DNA of 64,000 bases from Corynespora cassiicola. Its lineage: Eukaryota; Ascomycota; Dothideomycetes; Pleosporales; Corynesporascaceae. The notes beneath the pieces were generated by a model. The model was not told the DNA's origin and searched no databases. It saw only the letters and a program-made list of their open reading frames with translations. The DNA lies in NCBI GenBank assembly GCA_022059125.1, contig JAEUWY010000015.1:1364001-1428000 (forward strand), given 5' to 3'. Of this stretch, positions 1 to 11,328 are shown piece after piece; the first letter of the stretch is position 1, and the number at the start of each line of letters is the position of its first letter. Position numbers and translations under genes: made by a program.

Positions 1-336
1 TGGGTATCCCGTTAGTTTGCATACACTTTCCCTGAACAGCACACCCCGCATCGGCTTCCAGTGCATTAGCTCCGCGGTCCGGATAAATTGCTCGAGCATC
101 ATTCGAGAACTCCCTCACATTAGCGACCTCTCACCACGTCAGCGACAGAACAAGCAATTGTAAAAAAAAAAGGGCATATCGGAGAGAAGAGTAGCATATA
201 AATTCCTTGGACCCCGGATTGCAGGGGCTCAACTACTGTCTAGTCCAGGAAGTCGGGCCTACTATACATCCAGGACGCTTTACAGTAAAAGAGCACCATA
301 GGTCGATTTGATTGGACGGAAACCCAAGGCTTCAAA
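1..336. other. Left-edge intergenic / upstream region
   Basis: No coding signal is recognised here. It contains a short A-run near 163-172. It is presumably the promoter and 5' leader of the dioxygenase gene that starts at 337. An open frame on the minus strand across 240-749 overlaps that gene and looks like a shadow. Confidence 0.5.
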
Positions 337-1386
337 ATGGCAGAAGAGCAGTACAAGCTTTCGCAGCAAGAGATTGACCATTTCCTCGAGCACGGATGGC
401 TCAAGCTTTCCAACTGCTTCACCAAGGAGCAAGCCGCCGAACTGCAGTCTACACTATGGACCCGCTTGGGTATGGACCCCAACGACATGTCGACATGGTA
501 ACAACCCCCTCTTCCCGTCCAATCCCCCCCTCCCGCTAACCTGCCCAGGACCGCCGAACGCACAAACATGCCCTGGTTCAACGCGTTCAACGTCTCAGAC
601 CTCGCCCCCAAAGCCTGGGGCGGCATCTGCTCCCTCCTCGGCGGCGCCTCGCGCGTCAACCCCGAAGCGTCGACGTGGAAGGACGGCTTCATCGTCAACC
701 TCGGCACGCCGGCCGGCCACAACAGGGCGGTCCGGCCGCAGGACCTCACAAACTGGCACGTCGACGGCGACTTCTTCGTCCACTACCTCGACTCGCCCGA
801 GCAGGCGCTGCTCGTCATCCCCCTCTGGTCCGACATCGTGCCCGGCGGCGGCGGCACCGTGATTTGCCCCCCCGCCATCGACGTCGTGGCCGGGCACCTG
901 CTCGAGAACCCCGCGGGCGTGAGCCCCCGGATGACGCCGCGCAGCCAGAACCCGGAGTTCAGGCAGGAGGATGGGTTGAGTTGGTTTGGGGAGGTGGCGA
1001 GGGGGATGCCGGATGGGGCGTTTGTGGAGGCGACGGGGGTGGTGGGCGATGTGTATCTCTTGCATCCGCTCATGTTGCATTCGGCGTCGAATAATCGGCT
1101 CAGGAAGGTGAGGGTTATTACGAATCCGCCGGTTAGCTTGAAGGAGCCGTTTAGGTTTGACAGGGAGGATGGGGATTTTAGTGTCGTGGAGAGGAAGACG
1201 TTGAGGGCGTTGGGGAAGGAGAGGTTGGATGGGTGGAAGATTCAGGGGGAGAGGCAGAGGATTGTTCCGGAGAGAGTGAGGATACAGATGGAGATGAAGA
1301 GAAAGGAAGAGGAGCGATTGAATAAGTTGAAGGCAGAGGGAGCCAGTGCTGAAGGAGGAACAGCTCAGGTTGCATCTGTTGCGTAG
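337..1386 (+). CDS. Phytanoyl-CoA dioxygenase (PhyH)-like Fe(II)/2-oxoglutarate oxygenase
   Basis: Two exons, 337..497 and 549..1386, are joined by a 51-base intron (GTAACA...CCCAG) and give 332 aa. The intron is needed because the first frame hits TAA at 499, and the splice rebuilds a Trp codon. The product resembles the PhyH family of non-haem iron oxygenases, which hydroxylate small or CoA-linked substrates using 2-oxoglutarate and O2. Visible motifs are HVD at residues 124-126 (the H-x-D iron pair), a downstream LLHPLMLH block that supplies the distal His (H226 or H231), and basic residues after it that could bind 2-oxoglutarate. The C-terminal 60 residues are charged and probably helical. 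There is no obvious signal peptide. The ATG at 337 is the first in frame and gives the expected N-terminal helix. Substrate is unknown; fungal members can be catabolic or belong to secondary metabolism, and no cluster is seen here. Confidence 0.85.
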
Positions 1387-2546
1387 AGTGCACGCATCAA
1401 AGAGCTATAATCAGCAGAGAATAGGATCCTCACTACAAAGATGGTCTGTAAATCTTAGATTCACCAATCTCCAAGAGAACCGAGTAATACGAGAGCCGAT
1501 GATCTGAGATGTCTGCTCAGCATTGACACATCTAAACGTGACAACAAGTCTGATGTATCATTTCGAGCCGTGTTTGAGAATGATGCCTCCAAGCGCTACA
1601 TGAGTGCAAAGAATATTGTAATGGATCCGAGATGAGCTTGAGCCTGGCATTCTCTAGCACATTAGCAGATAAATGAGTTATGGTCCAAACAAAAGCGTCG
1701 GGACTCCTGAGAAAGAGCTTCTGGCTCTCTCTATTGGCAGGCTGCAGATGGGGTTCTTTTTGAAATCAGCGTCGCGCACTAACGTGGTACTGCATTGTCA
1801 CCCAGCTAAGCGGGGGTTGTTTGGTACAACGTCATCTACCACAAAGCGAGACAGGTTACCGGTCCTTGGAGCTCTCAAGCTCACAGTGCATGCAAAATTA
1901 TAGTGCCCTTCCTTCATTCAATACAACGGAATAGATCAAGCACCACCACGTATAGCGCATCACTGACCCGAGGCAATCCCGAGGGTAATGCGGCTCGCGT
2001 ATTGGGAAGGATTGGCAGTCCAGCTCCTTCCCCGCAAAGCAGCTGTCGACGAAACACAGGACAATTTTTTACCATCCCTTCATGAGAACCAGTTCACGGA
2101 TCGCTGTAGATGTCATCATCGAACTGACAAAGGCGACATCGGGGAACACGGTGCAAGGCTGCGGGGCCTACATGGTTATTTGATCCCGGACGAGGTCATG
2201 GCTGGGTGTTTTCATCGTGTCGGAATAGACCCAAATGTGCATCGAAAACGGATAATGCTTCAGAGTGACCCAAATGGGACCCCTAGGTACGTACCGAGGT
2301 ACTCGCCCATGTGCCTGCCTGGTAGCTGCCTTGGGCATACGTAGTCACGTGGGAACTCGTATACATCAGCTTATCGTTGCACAAAACATTGGCAGCCTTT
2401 CGTCTCTTCTGCATGACCACGCTGGCTTCTTTGCTTCGCTCGATACTCTCTTGTAGCCATCACGAATACATACACAGCTAAACTGTTGGTACTACTGCCA
2501 TCCGCACCCTTCTGTTTTACACGGCGATTCCGCCAGCCTCCCCACC
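1387..2546. other. Intergenic region, no gene recognised
   Basis: The stretch between the dioxygenase and the NLR gene has only short ORFs in several frames, none with a recognisable domain or splice continuation. The last roughly 100 bases before 2547 are pyrimidine-rich and likely the leader of the NLR gene. Confidence 0.5.
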
Positions 2547-5500
2547 ATGGTAGAGGGCCTGGCGGTAGTCGCGGCCATCTCCAGTATCTTCCAGGTTATT
2601 GACTTCACTTTGGAAGTCGCAGATCGCGTCAAACATCTCAAGTCGGGCGCAAGCGACATTCCGAAGTCGCTAAACCACTTGAAGACTGAGTTGCCTGTGC
2701 TACGTCACACTCTCCAGCAGATCCAAGATGCCATCCAAGAGGCGCGTTTTTCGGGCGCTTGCACAGCCGCGCTTAAGCCAGTAGTCGAGGGTTGCAACCA
2801 ATCCATGGAAGAGATGCAATCAATACTCGGGAAGAACCTACCGGAGAAGGGCGATGGAAAGGTTCGAATGCTTCTAAAGTCAGCAAGTAGCGTTCGAAAT
2901 GATAGCAAGATCGAAGGCATTGTCCAGACCCTGCGCGGTCACGTGGGAATACTAACCTTCTACTTTGTGACGTCGTCTTCTATGAATCAGCCTCTGGGTA
3001 AGCAATATAATGAACGTGGGAACAACCACTGACAATTTCGAGACGAGAAGCTTGTGGAAATCCGAAAATGGATATCCGCCCCAGACCCATCCGTCAATTT
3101 CAGGAAGGCGCTCGAACTCCGCCAGGCTAATACCGGCCAATGGCTACTCGAAAGCAATGTCTACAAACAATGGAGGGAGAAAGGATCCTTCGTCTGGCTG
3201 CATGGTATTCCAGGGTGTGGGAAAACTGTTCTCAGCTCGACGGTGCTTGAGGATATAAGAGAATATACCAAGGACGACCCCGGAAAAGCGCTCGCCTACT
3301 TCTATTTCGATTTCAATGACCAAAAGAAGCAAGACCCTGAAGAGATGGTCCGGGCGTTGGTTTCGTATCTATTGCAACAGTGCGTCAGGGTGTTACCGGG
3401 CCTCGATAAACAATTCTCGTCGCACAGAAACAGGCAGGAGAAGCTATCCTTAGAGATCCTCCTCGGGGTTTTGCGTGAGCTCATCGACGACTTTCCATCC
3501 ACTTATCTTGTTATCGATGCCTTGGACGAGTGCGGGAACCGTAGACAGCTCATGAAAATCCTGAAGACGATATTCCAATGGCAAGCCCCAGGGCTCCACG
3601 TCATATTGACCAGTCGCAGAGAGGCAGATATCAGCCACACGCTAGAAGGCATCGTCGATAAAGACAGTATTTTATGCATCCAAACTGGTGCTGTCGACCA
3701 CGATATAGGACTGTATGTGCGCCAGCAGCTCGAGGATGATCAAAGCCTTCAAAAGTGGAAACCCGATGATAAGAAATTGATAGAGACGGCCTTGACAGAG
3801 CGATCAAGTGGAATGTACGAGCTCTCCTGTAGCACATAGAATATTGCCAAGCTAACCTTCTAGGTTTCGATTGGCTGCTTGTCGGCTAGAGATTCTGAGA
3901 GAATGTCGTAACAGAAGGCAGCTCAAACAAGCCATCTCAGACCTCCCACCGACTCTGGATGAGACATATAATCGAATACTAAATGCTATAAAGAAAAGCG
4001 ATGTTGATTATGCCGTGCGAATATTGCGGTGGCTAGCGTTCTCAACCCGACCACTACTGTTGGCAGAGGTAGCTGAAGTCGCTGCTCTTGAAGCAGATCG
4101 TTGCCCAGCCTTTGATCGCGAAGAGGTTCTTGAGGACCCTTTAGAAGTTCTCAACATATGCTCCAGTTTGGTGACTATTCGTCCCGATGACAGCTTATGG
4201 GAGCCTCAAGACTCAGTAGTCCTGGCACATTACTCTGTAAAAGAGTATCTGGTTTCAGACCGCATTCTCGAGAGCCAGGCAAAAGTATACAGCATGGAGA
4301 CTATACTGTGCCAGCAGATGATCGCAAAATGCTGCATTCAATATTTGCTTCAATTTGACGAACCAAATAGTCTTATAGAAGCAAACCGGCACGAGTATGC
4401 ACTCGCGAGGTACTCGGCGAGAAACTGGACAATACATTCGAGAAAAAGTGAAGATCTGGAACCTGTCGAACCGATCATTCAACTCCTTGAGCTGAAGGAG
4501 ACAGCTTGTTTGGCGTGGATTCGCCTCTATGACCCTGAAAGGCCATATCTTGAACCCGATTTTGCGAGGTCATCAGAAGGCGTTCCTAGGCCGCTATATC
4601 TCGCTAGCCAAGCCGGTCTCGCAAAAGTTGTAAAACGACTCGTATCCGATGCGAACGTTGATGTGAATGAGAACAGCGGACGAAGGGGAAACACACTACA
4701 GGCTGCTTCTTTGGAGGGCCATCAAGGCATTGTTCAGTACTTGGTCGAAAAAGGTGCTGACGTCAACACATCGGGTGGAAGGTATGGCTATGCGCTGCAG
4801 GCAGCTTCATACAACGGCCATCAAGGCATTGTTCAGTACCTCGTCGTTAACGGCGCTGACGTCAACGCATCGGGTGGAGAGCATGGCTATGCGCTGCAGG
4901 CAGCTTCATACAACGGCCATCAAGGCATTGTTCAGTACTTGGTCGAAAAAGGGGCTGACGTCAACGCATCGGGTGGAGGGTTTGGCTATGCGCTGCAGGC
5001 AGCTTCCTGGATTGGTCACCTAGACATCGTGCGGTACTTGGTGATGCAGGGTGCTGCCATTGATGCGCATGGCGGATATTGGGAGACTGCGCTGCGCGCA
5101 GCTTCCTCAAGAGGTCACCTAGGCATAGTGCGGTACTTGGTCGAAAAAGGTGCTGACGTTAATGGAAAAGATGGCAAAGCACTATGGGGGGCTGCAAGTA
5201 TGGGTCACTTAAACGTGGTGCAATTCTTGGTAGAGAAGGGGGCTGTCATTAATGCGAAAGAAGGACTGGAGTCCAAGGCATTGGTGGGTGCATCAGAATG
5301 GGGTCACCTTAACGTCGTGCGATTCTTAGTAGAGAAGGGGGCTGTCATTAATGCGAAAGAAGGACTGGAGTCTAAAGCATTGGTGGGTGCATCAGAATAC
5401 GGTCGCCTGGACGTCGTGCGATTCTTAGTGGGTGAGGGTGCTAAGATCAATGCGAAAAGACTGGAGTCTAAAGCATTGGTGGGTGCATCGGAATGGGGTC

Positions 5501-5673
5501 ACCTGCACGTCGTGCGATTCTTAGTGGGTGAGGGTGCTAAGATCAATGCACAGTACCCTGATGGATTTTACAGCAAGGCGCTCGAAAGTGTGTTTGGCGG
5601 TAGACAGAGTGTGGTTGCCGAATTCTTAGTAGAGAAGGGTGCTCAAAGGAAGAGCAAAGTAGTTGGCAACTGA
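2547..5673 (+). CDS. STAND/NLR-type protein: SesA-like N-domain, NACHT NTPase, ankyrin repeats
   Basis: Three exons, 2547..2997, 3043..3814 and 3864..5673, are separated by introns of 45 and 49 bases with ACTGAC and GCTAAC branch sites, giving 1010 aa. Residues 1-150 resemble the helical N-terminal domain (SesA/NACHT_N group) found on many fungal NTPases. The NACHT core has Walker A GIPGCGKT at 205-212, a Walker B-like LVIDALDE, and a sensor-like VILTSRRE. From about residue 650 to the end are roughly ten ankyrin repeats, several almost identical in DNA. Proteins of this design act in fungal non-self recognition and regulated cell death (heterokaryon incompatibility relatives): the repeats sense a ligand, the NACHT oligomerises, and the N-domain signals. 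That role is inferred from the family. The start ATG has a CCACC context. No partner gene with a matching N-domain is seen nearby. Confidence 0.85.
4786..5640 (+). repeat. Near-identical tandem ankyrin-repeat units within the NLR gene
   Basis: Two groups of tandem units lie in exon 3. Group A starts at 4786, 4885 and 4984 (exact 99-base period; the first units share long identical stretches such as the block encoding YALQAASYNGHQGIVQY). A related unit precedes it at about 4690. Group B has starts near 5233, 5332, 5431 and 5527, built on a unit encoding ESKALVGASE-GHL-VVRFLV; its last spacing is 96 bases because one codon was lost. DNA-level identity, including synonymous sites, points to recent duplication or gene conversion. 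Confidence 0.85.
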
Positions 5674-6749
5674 AGGAACTTATGCTGTGGCTGAATATGA
5701 TTCAACCTACCAATACAAAAAGCAATGTAGCATTGTCCAATTTGCACATTTCAAGTCAGTTGTGAAGTTTGATCCGGCTTGTAGAAAGTCGGATACAAGT
5801 CCAAGGGATGGGCCAGAGAGATGAAAGTGTACGGTGCTATGAATCTGGACATCTCTCGTCGTATATAGAGGAAGACATCACCGGAATGCACGCTTCAAAA
5901 GAGGACGTAAATAAGACGCTGAATGAAAAGGAGAGGAAACGTAAACCAAAGAGCGATAACCAGGAAGGTCGATGGGGCGGAATGGGAAAGGTCGGCTCTT
6001 TTCCAAGTCTTCGAGATGAATTATCCTTGTAATGCAGGGCCGGTGCAATCTATCCGCAATTACAGCGGCGCTCGAATAGTTTTTTTTTCCTGCCCGGGCT
6101 TGCAAGGATGAGCTTTTGAACAGGTGTTGGGAGGTACACGTGATTAGTGGACCGATTGAGCATCGAAGGTTGCTGAGAAGAATTCTAACCACGGTTTTGG
6201 CAATGCTCAGCGATGGGGTGTCTCATCCCACAGCTGGCCTGATGGATGGTTTTTTAAAAGCAATAAGCGTGGGCTTGAGACCACCTGGCCTCGAAGTATA
6301 TGGCCGTAGCTGGTATTAATAATTGATGAGGCGATCTGCAGGGGCTATGCTGCTAGCCGGAAGAGGTGGAGAGGGGGGGGAAGAAGCGGTATCGATAGAG
6401 GCGATAGCAAAGACGAGGCTCAATGGCGGGCAGAGCAGCAGCTCAGGCATGTCCGAACGAAGGGGCACGTGTTGTGCAGTCTCAACGTGTCCAATACTCT
6501 TGGAGATGAACCGGGGATGGGTGGGTGGGCCGAGTGCGCGCGCGAAGCACCCCGAGCTTGGCGCCCGCTCAGCCCGCCTATTTTCAAAGTAGACACCTGT
6601 CTTTCACCAAAGCTCCCGCCACGGGTCTGGCCGAATTTAAACTCGTCCACCTGCGCTCTCTGCCTTACTTTCCTCCCCCAATCCCGCCCAGAGGACTTCT
6701 CCCAGCTTGAACCTAACTTTCTAGTCTCAAGTCCTCTCACTCAACCACA
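5674..6749. other. Intergenic region and PDI promoter
   Basis: No gene is recognised; small ORFs overlap in several frames without domains. The final 150 bases before 6750 are pyrimidine-rich (CT tracts near 6650-6690), typical of the leader of a highly expressed fungal gene. A CACGTG palindrome occurs near 6464. Confidence 0.5.
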
Positions 6750-8392
6750 ATGCGCTACAGCGTCCCCATCTGCGGTCTTTTGGCCGCCGTCGCCCTGGCC
6801 TCTGATGTCCACGAGCTCAAGCAGGACACCTTCAAGGGCTTCATCGAGGAGCACGACCTCGTCCTCGCAGAGTGTGAGTTTGCTCGTCATTCCCCGAGCT
6901 CGAAAAAACCCCAATTGCAGCCCTAACTCGCCACACAGTCTTCGCGCCCTGGTGCGGCCACTGCAAGGCCCTCGCCCCCGAATATGAGACGGCCGCCACC
7001 ACGCTGAAGGAGAAGGACATTCCTCTGGTCAAGGTGGACTGCACCGAGGAGCAGGACCTCTGCCGCGACTACGGTGTTGAGGGTTACCCCACCCTCAAGG
7101 TCTTCCGTGGCCCCGAGAACATCTCGCCCTACAGCGGCCAGCGCAAGGCCGATGCCATCATCTCGTACATGACCAAGCAGGCTCTCCCCGCCGTTTCCGA
7201 CATCAACAAGGACACCATCGACGAGTTCAAGACCGCCGACAAGGTCGTCCTCGTCGCCTACTTCGCCGCCGATGACAAGGCCTCCAACGAGACCTTCACT
7301 GCTGTCGCCAACAAGCACCGCGACAACTACCTCTTTGGTGCCACAAACGACGCTGCTCTCGCTGAGGCTGAGGGCGTCAAGCAGCCCGGCCTCGTCCTCT
7401 ACAAGTCTTTCGATGACGGCAAGGACGTCTTCACCGAGAAGTTCGACGAGGAGGCTATCGAGTCTTTCGCCAAGGTCGCTGCCACTCCCCTCGTCGGCGA
7501 GGTTGGCCCCGAGACCTACAGCGGCTACATGGCTGCTGGCATTCCTCTTGCCTACATCTTCGCTGAGACCCCCGAGGAGCGTGAGGAGCTCGCCAAGGAG
7601 CTGAAGCCCCTCGCCATCAAGCACAAGGGTGCCATCAACTTCGCTACCATCGACGCCAAGGCCTTTGGCCAGCACGCTGGCAACCTCAACCTTGAGGTCG
7701 GCAAGTTCCCCGCTTTCGCCATCCAGAAGACCGACAAGAACGAGAAGTTCCCCTACGACCAGGACAAGAAGATCACCGAGAAGGACATTGGCACTTTCGT
7801 TGAGGACTTTGTCGCTGGCAAGGTCGAGCCCAGCATCAAGTCCGAGCCCATTCCCGAGACCCAGGAGGGCCCCGTCACCGTCGTCGTCGCCAAGAACTAC
7901 CAGGACCTCGTCATTGATAACGACAAGGACGTCCTCCTCGAGTTCTACGCCCCCTGGTGTGGTCACTGCAAGGCTCTTGCTCCCAAGTACGAGGAGCTCG
8001 GTGCCCTCTACTCTTCTGAGGAGCTCTCCAAGCTTGTCACTATTGCCAAGGTTGACGCTACCGCCAACGACGTTCCTGACGAGATCCAGGGTTTCCCCAC
8101 CATCAAGCTTTTCCCCGCTGGCAAGAAGGACTCGCCCGTAGACTACTCTGGCTCCCGCACCGTCGAGGACCTTGCCAACTTCATCAAGGAGAACGGCTCG
8201 CACAAGGCTGAGGCCAACTTCGAGAAGCCCGCCGAGGCCGAGGAGAAGAAGGAGGAGGAGGACCTTCCCGAGCAGGCCGCCGCCGCCTCGGAGAAGGCTG
8301 AGGAGGTTACCGAGAGCGTCAAGTCCGCCGCTTCGGAAGCTACCGAGGCTGCCAAGAGCGCCGCCGCCGATGATGAACACGACGAATTGTAA
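6750..8392 (+). CDS. pdi1: Protein disulfide isomerase (ER, HDEL-type)
   Basis: Two exons, 6750..6873 and 6939..8392, with a 65-base intron carrying a CTAAC branch site, give 525 aa. The protein has a short N-terminal signal peptide ending near ALA-S. Next comes a first thioredoxin domain with APWCGHC (active Cys47/Cys50), two redox-inactive thioredoxin-like domains (roughly 130-340), a second catalytic domain with APWCGHC (Cys382/Cys385), an acidic Ala/Glu-rich tail, and the ER-retrieval signal HDEL at 522-525. This is the a-b-b'-a' layout and length of classical PDI, which forms and reshuffles disulfides in secretory proteins. Codon use is strongly biased to C-ending codons, consistent with high expression. 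That bias also creates a 485-codon open frame on the opposite strand, which is a shadow. Confidence 0.97.
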
Positions 8393-9435
8393 AATACCAA
8401 TATGATGCCATGTTTTCTCTTCCCATCTGTCACCATCATCGTTTCCATGGAGCGTACAACCGAATGTAGCTGAAGAGGATTGGAATCAAAAGTGATATGA
8501 CAAGACATGGACAGTGGCTTGCTTTCCACATTTGGTGCGGTTGGGTTTCTGGGAAGGGTAGCTAATAGCTAAACGGAGTTCCGGGTCCTGCAATGAATTT
8601 AAGTTCTACAGCTTCAGCCTTTCCGGTCTCAGCTAGTCTTTGCCGTGATGAACCATGCAACCCAACACATGTATGAATTCCAGGTTGCTGGACAGGTGCA
8701 CGGATGCCGGCTGGAACAGTGTCGCCGTGATCGTCTTGTCACAACCTTGGAATTCCTCGTTGACCTGTGGAAAGGCTAGTGTGTGCAATACGTAATTCAT
8801 GGCAGTAAAGGGTACGCAAGACATGTTCCCTCGCCATTTCAAACGCCTTGACATTCAACCTGGCAGCTATTCCTACAGCCAGGCACTCGGTCCCGCTGCA
8901 TGGAAACCACGCACTGACACGTTCTGCGTGCCGTCCCTCTCTGCCGTCCCGCTGGCATGAAGAGCGGAGGGCCAAACGGTCCCGTCCAGCCGCAGCATCG
9001 GCGAGCCGCAAGTCTCGATCATGCACCGAAAAAAAGCCTCTCAACACCAAAATGACTCGGAAGTTAGCCTCCTCCTGTCCGGTCGTTTCGATGCTCGGGT
9101 ACAAGACCCCTTGATTGGCCGATCGGGAAGGGAACCATGGGACAGGACGGCAACAGGGCCGTCCGCTGTCCTCGTGCCCGAGGCACGCACGCACATACGC
9201 ACGCACGGGTATCCGCCAGGCTATTGCTCGCTAGTCATTTGTTGGAACAGTGTTGGGCATTTGGACGTGACAGTATAAATGGAGTTACGGGCTCATTTTT
9301 TCGCTGCTACGATGACCCTGTGTCCCCCTATATCCAAGGAAGTGAAAGCGAAGACTGAACTGCACTGCACTGCATACGAGTTAGCGATACGACCAAACTA
9401 AAAGGATTGTCAGGAGAAGAAACGAGCAGGCTTGT
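8393..9435. other. Intergenic region, no gene recognised
   Basis: This holds the 3' region of the PDI gene and the upstream region of the first LPxELR paralogue. Several short ORFs on both strands have no domains. A short TGCAC/CACTG repeat lies at about 9358-9375. Confidence 0.45.
9274..9279 (+). promoter_or_regulatory. Possible TATA box upstream of paralogue 1
   Basis: TATAAA lies 157 bases upstream of the proposed ATG at 9436, inside GACAGTATAAATGG. Position and context suit a core promoter; no direct evidence of use. Confidence 0.4.
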
Positions 9436-10414
9436 ATGGGCCGAACGATGAGTCTCTATAGGCCCAGTTGCTCCAAATGCAACGAGACGTGTTGCTTTTT
9501 TGGTGGCTGCTGCGTCAAGAATCCACACCGATACCGCGAATCGGACACCGTCACCCACCTGCAGACCTATGTGAGTTTGTGTGGCACCCCCCTTTGAGGC
9601 CCTGGGCGCAAGGGACTGACTAGCTCAGGAACCAGTTGTGCTCAAGAGATTCCACGCTGCCCCTGCACGCCCGGGCCCCAGCTTCATCGAGCTGGCGCCC
9701 GAGCTCAGGAACATGATATATGACCTCATCCTGGTGCGTCAGGAACCCATCAACATGTCCCTGGATCCCACCAAGTACTCCCTGGGCGTCGACACCAGGG
9801 CGCCGGCGTGCTGGGGGAAGAACAACTGCTTCGCCATATTCTCAACTTGTCGACAGATATACGACGAGGCGTCCAGTTACTTTTTTGAAAAAAACACCTT
9901 TGTGATCCGCAGGGTGGGAGGCTATCGCGACCTTCACATACCACGGGCGCCCGGCATGCCGTTCCATCTGCTGAGGCATGTTGTTTTGGAGTACAATCGG
10001 GCATTGGGGCCGAGCCAGTGGGAACTCTCGCATTTGTGGAATCATTTTGTCGCAGATGCGACCGCTATAGTGGGAAGGTTTACGGGGCTTCAGTCGCTGG
10101 AGATGAGGTTGGAGGAGCAGCCGATCTCTTCGGGGAAGTATCCGTGTGATGGGTCGTGGGTGCCGCTGGCTGATGTATTGAATGACACTGCTCTGAACGA
10201 GGAGGAGAAAACAAAGTGTTTGGTCAGGATATTGAAGACGCTGCACACCTTGATTGGGGCCAGAATGCCTGCGTGCGTGCGGTTCGCCTACTATCGAGCA
10301 CATCCAGAGTGGTGGTATACTCAGTACGGGAGGAGCGGGGGACGCGATACGGTAGACATGATGAGACTGAATGTTGCCATTGAGAAAATTGGTTGGTCAA
10401 AGCGGCGGAACTAG
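9436..10414 (+). CDS. LPxELR-domain (F-box/2EXR-like) protein, paralogue 1, with Cys-rich leader
   Basis: Two exons, 9436..9570 and 9629..10414, with a 58-base intron (GTGAGT, CTGAC branch, CTCAG) give 306 aa. Exon 1 encodes a cysteine cluster, CSKCNETCCFFGGCC (C12, C15, C19, C20, C25, C26). Exon 2 carries ELAPELRNMIYDLIL (66-80), INMSLDP, a TCRQIYDEAS block, IPRAPGMPFHLLR, a LSHLWNHFVADA block and MPACVRFAY. The LPxELRxxIY signature is typical of large fungal families annotated as F-box-like, 2EXR or DUF7730 proteins of unknown function. Four more copies lie downstream. The splice is supported by the equivalent Cys exon and splice phase in paralogue 3. No signal peptide or membrane segment is seen. 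Function unknown; a protein-protein adaptor role is only a guess from the F-box-like start. Confidence 0.75.
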
Positions 10415-10664
10415 ACTAGGTATTAGTGCTATCTAGGTGCGTCGTTGACCGTCTACTCAGTGGGTCACGTGGCCTTGAATTTGTCCGCTGTCCACGGGTA
10501 CCTCCTACCAGGTATCTAGGTAATTACCACCCGTCTGCCTGCAACACAACACAGACGCGAAATCGACCTCCCACATCTACACGATCGCAATTTTCTAGTA
10601 CTTTTCTCTCAGCGGGGGAAGCACGCCACAAATCGAGTACACAACAAGGACAGGATCATGATAC

Positions 10665-11328
10665 ATGGTCTGGTTAGCGTATTTGATATCCCCATGGGTA
10701 TCTATTGGTAGAAAGGATGTACAACCCCAGTGCTTGTCCCACGACCTGGTCACTCCGATCGACACAAGCAGCCGGCTCACCCTGCTCCGCTACTGCCGCA
10801 AAATGTATCACGAGGGCTCATCACTCTTGTATGCCCGCAGCAAGCTCACACACTACCGAGGCAAAGAGCGTGACATCTCCATGTCATACTTGCCCGGGTT
10901 CGTTCGATAGTACGCCTGATCGTCTACAGACGACTGTACTAACCTTGATATACTCAAAACACACATTCCGCTTCATCAGACGAATCACAATAGCGTATCA
11001 CACAAGGTACCGTCCCCATGAGTGGGACCTATCACATGTGTGGGGTCACTTCCTCGACGACGCGACGTCTCTCCTAGCGCGATTCAAAAGCCTACGGGAT
11101 GTCGAATTCCCCCTTGCAGGAGCGTACCGATTGGGGAACCAGGGTCTGCAGCGGGACTCGCCGGTTGACATTTTCGGCGAGGCGGACCGCACTGCAAGGC
11201 ACAAGGGCGCAAAGGGGCTCGTCAAAGCCATGAATGAGATCCATGGAAGAAGAATTTTGGCGATTGTCCGCTTCGGTGACCGCAGAGACTTGAGCATTTG
11301 CTTGACAAATTTGATCTTTCGGTTTTGA
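10665..11328 (+). pseudogene. LPxELR-family paralogue 2, 5'-truncated or degenerate
   Basis: Two blocks in different frames match the family middle and C-terminus: RYCRKMYHEGSSLLYARSK in 10665..10897, and RITIAYHTRYRPHEWDLSH plus a VWGHFLDDAT block and ILAIVRFGD in 10980..11328. They join in frame if a GTTCGT...CATCAG intron (10898..10979, with TACTAAC) is spliced, giving at most 193 aa against about 306-310 for full copies. The LPxELRxxIY block and the Cys leader are not found upstream in any frame I checked. It may be a relic or a shortened, diverged gene. It lies 250 bases after paralogue 1 on the same strand. Confidence 0.5.

Noticed and set aside
6923..8380. 485-codon open frame on the minus strand opposite PDI
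   Set aside because: Leu/Gly/Val-rich translation with no domain; it results from the strong C-ending codon bias of PDI on the plus strand.
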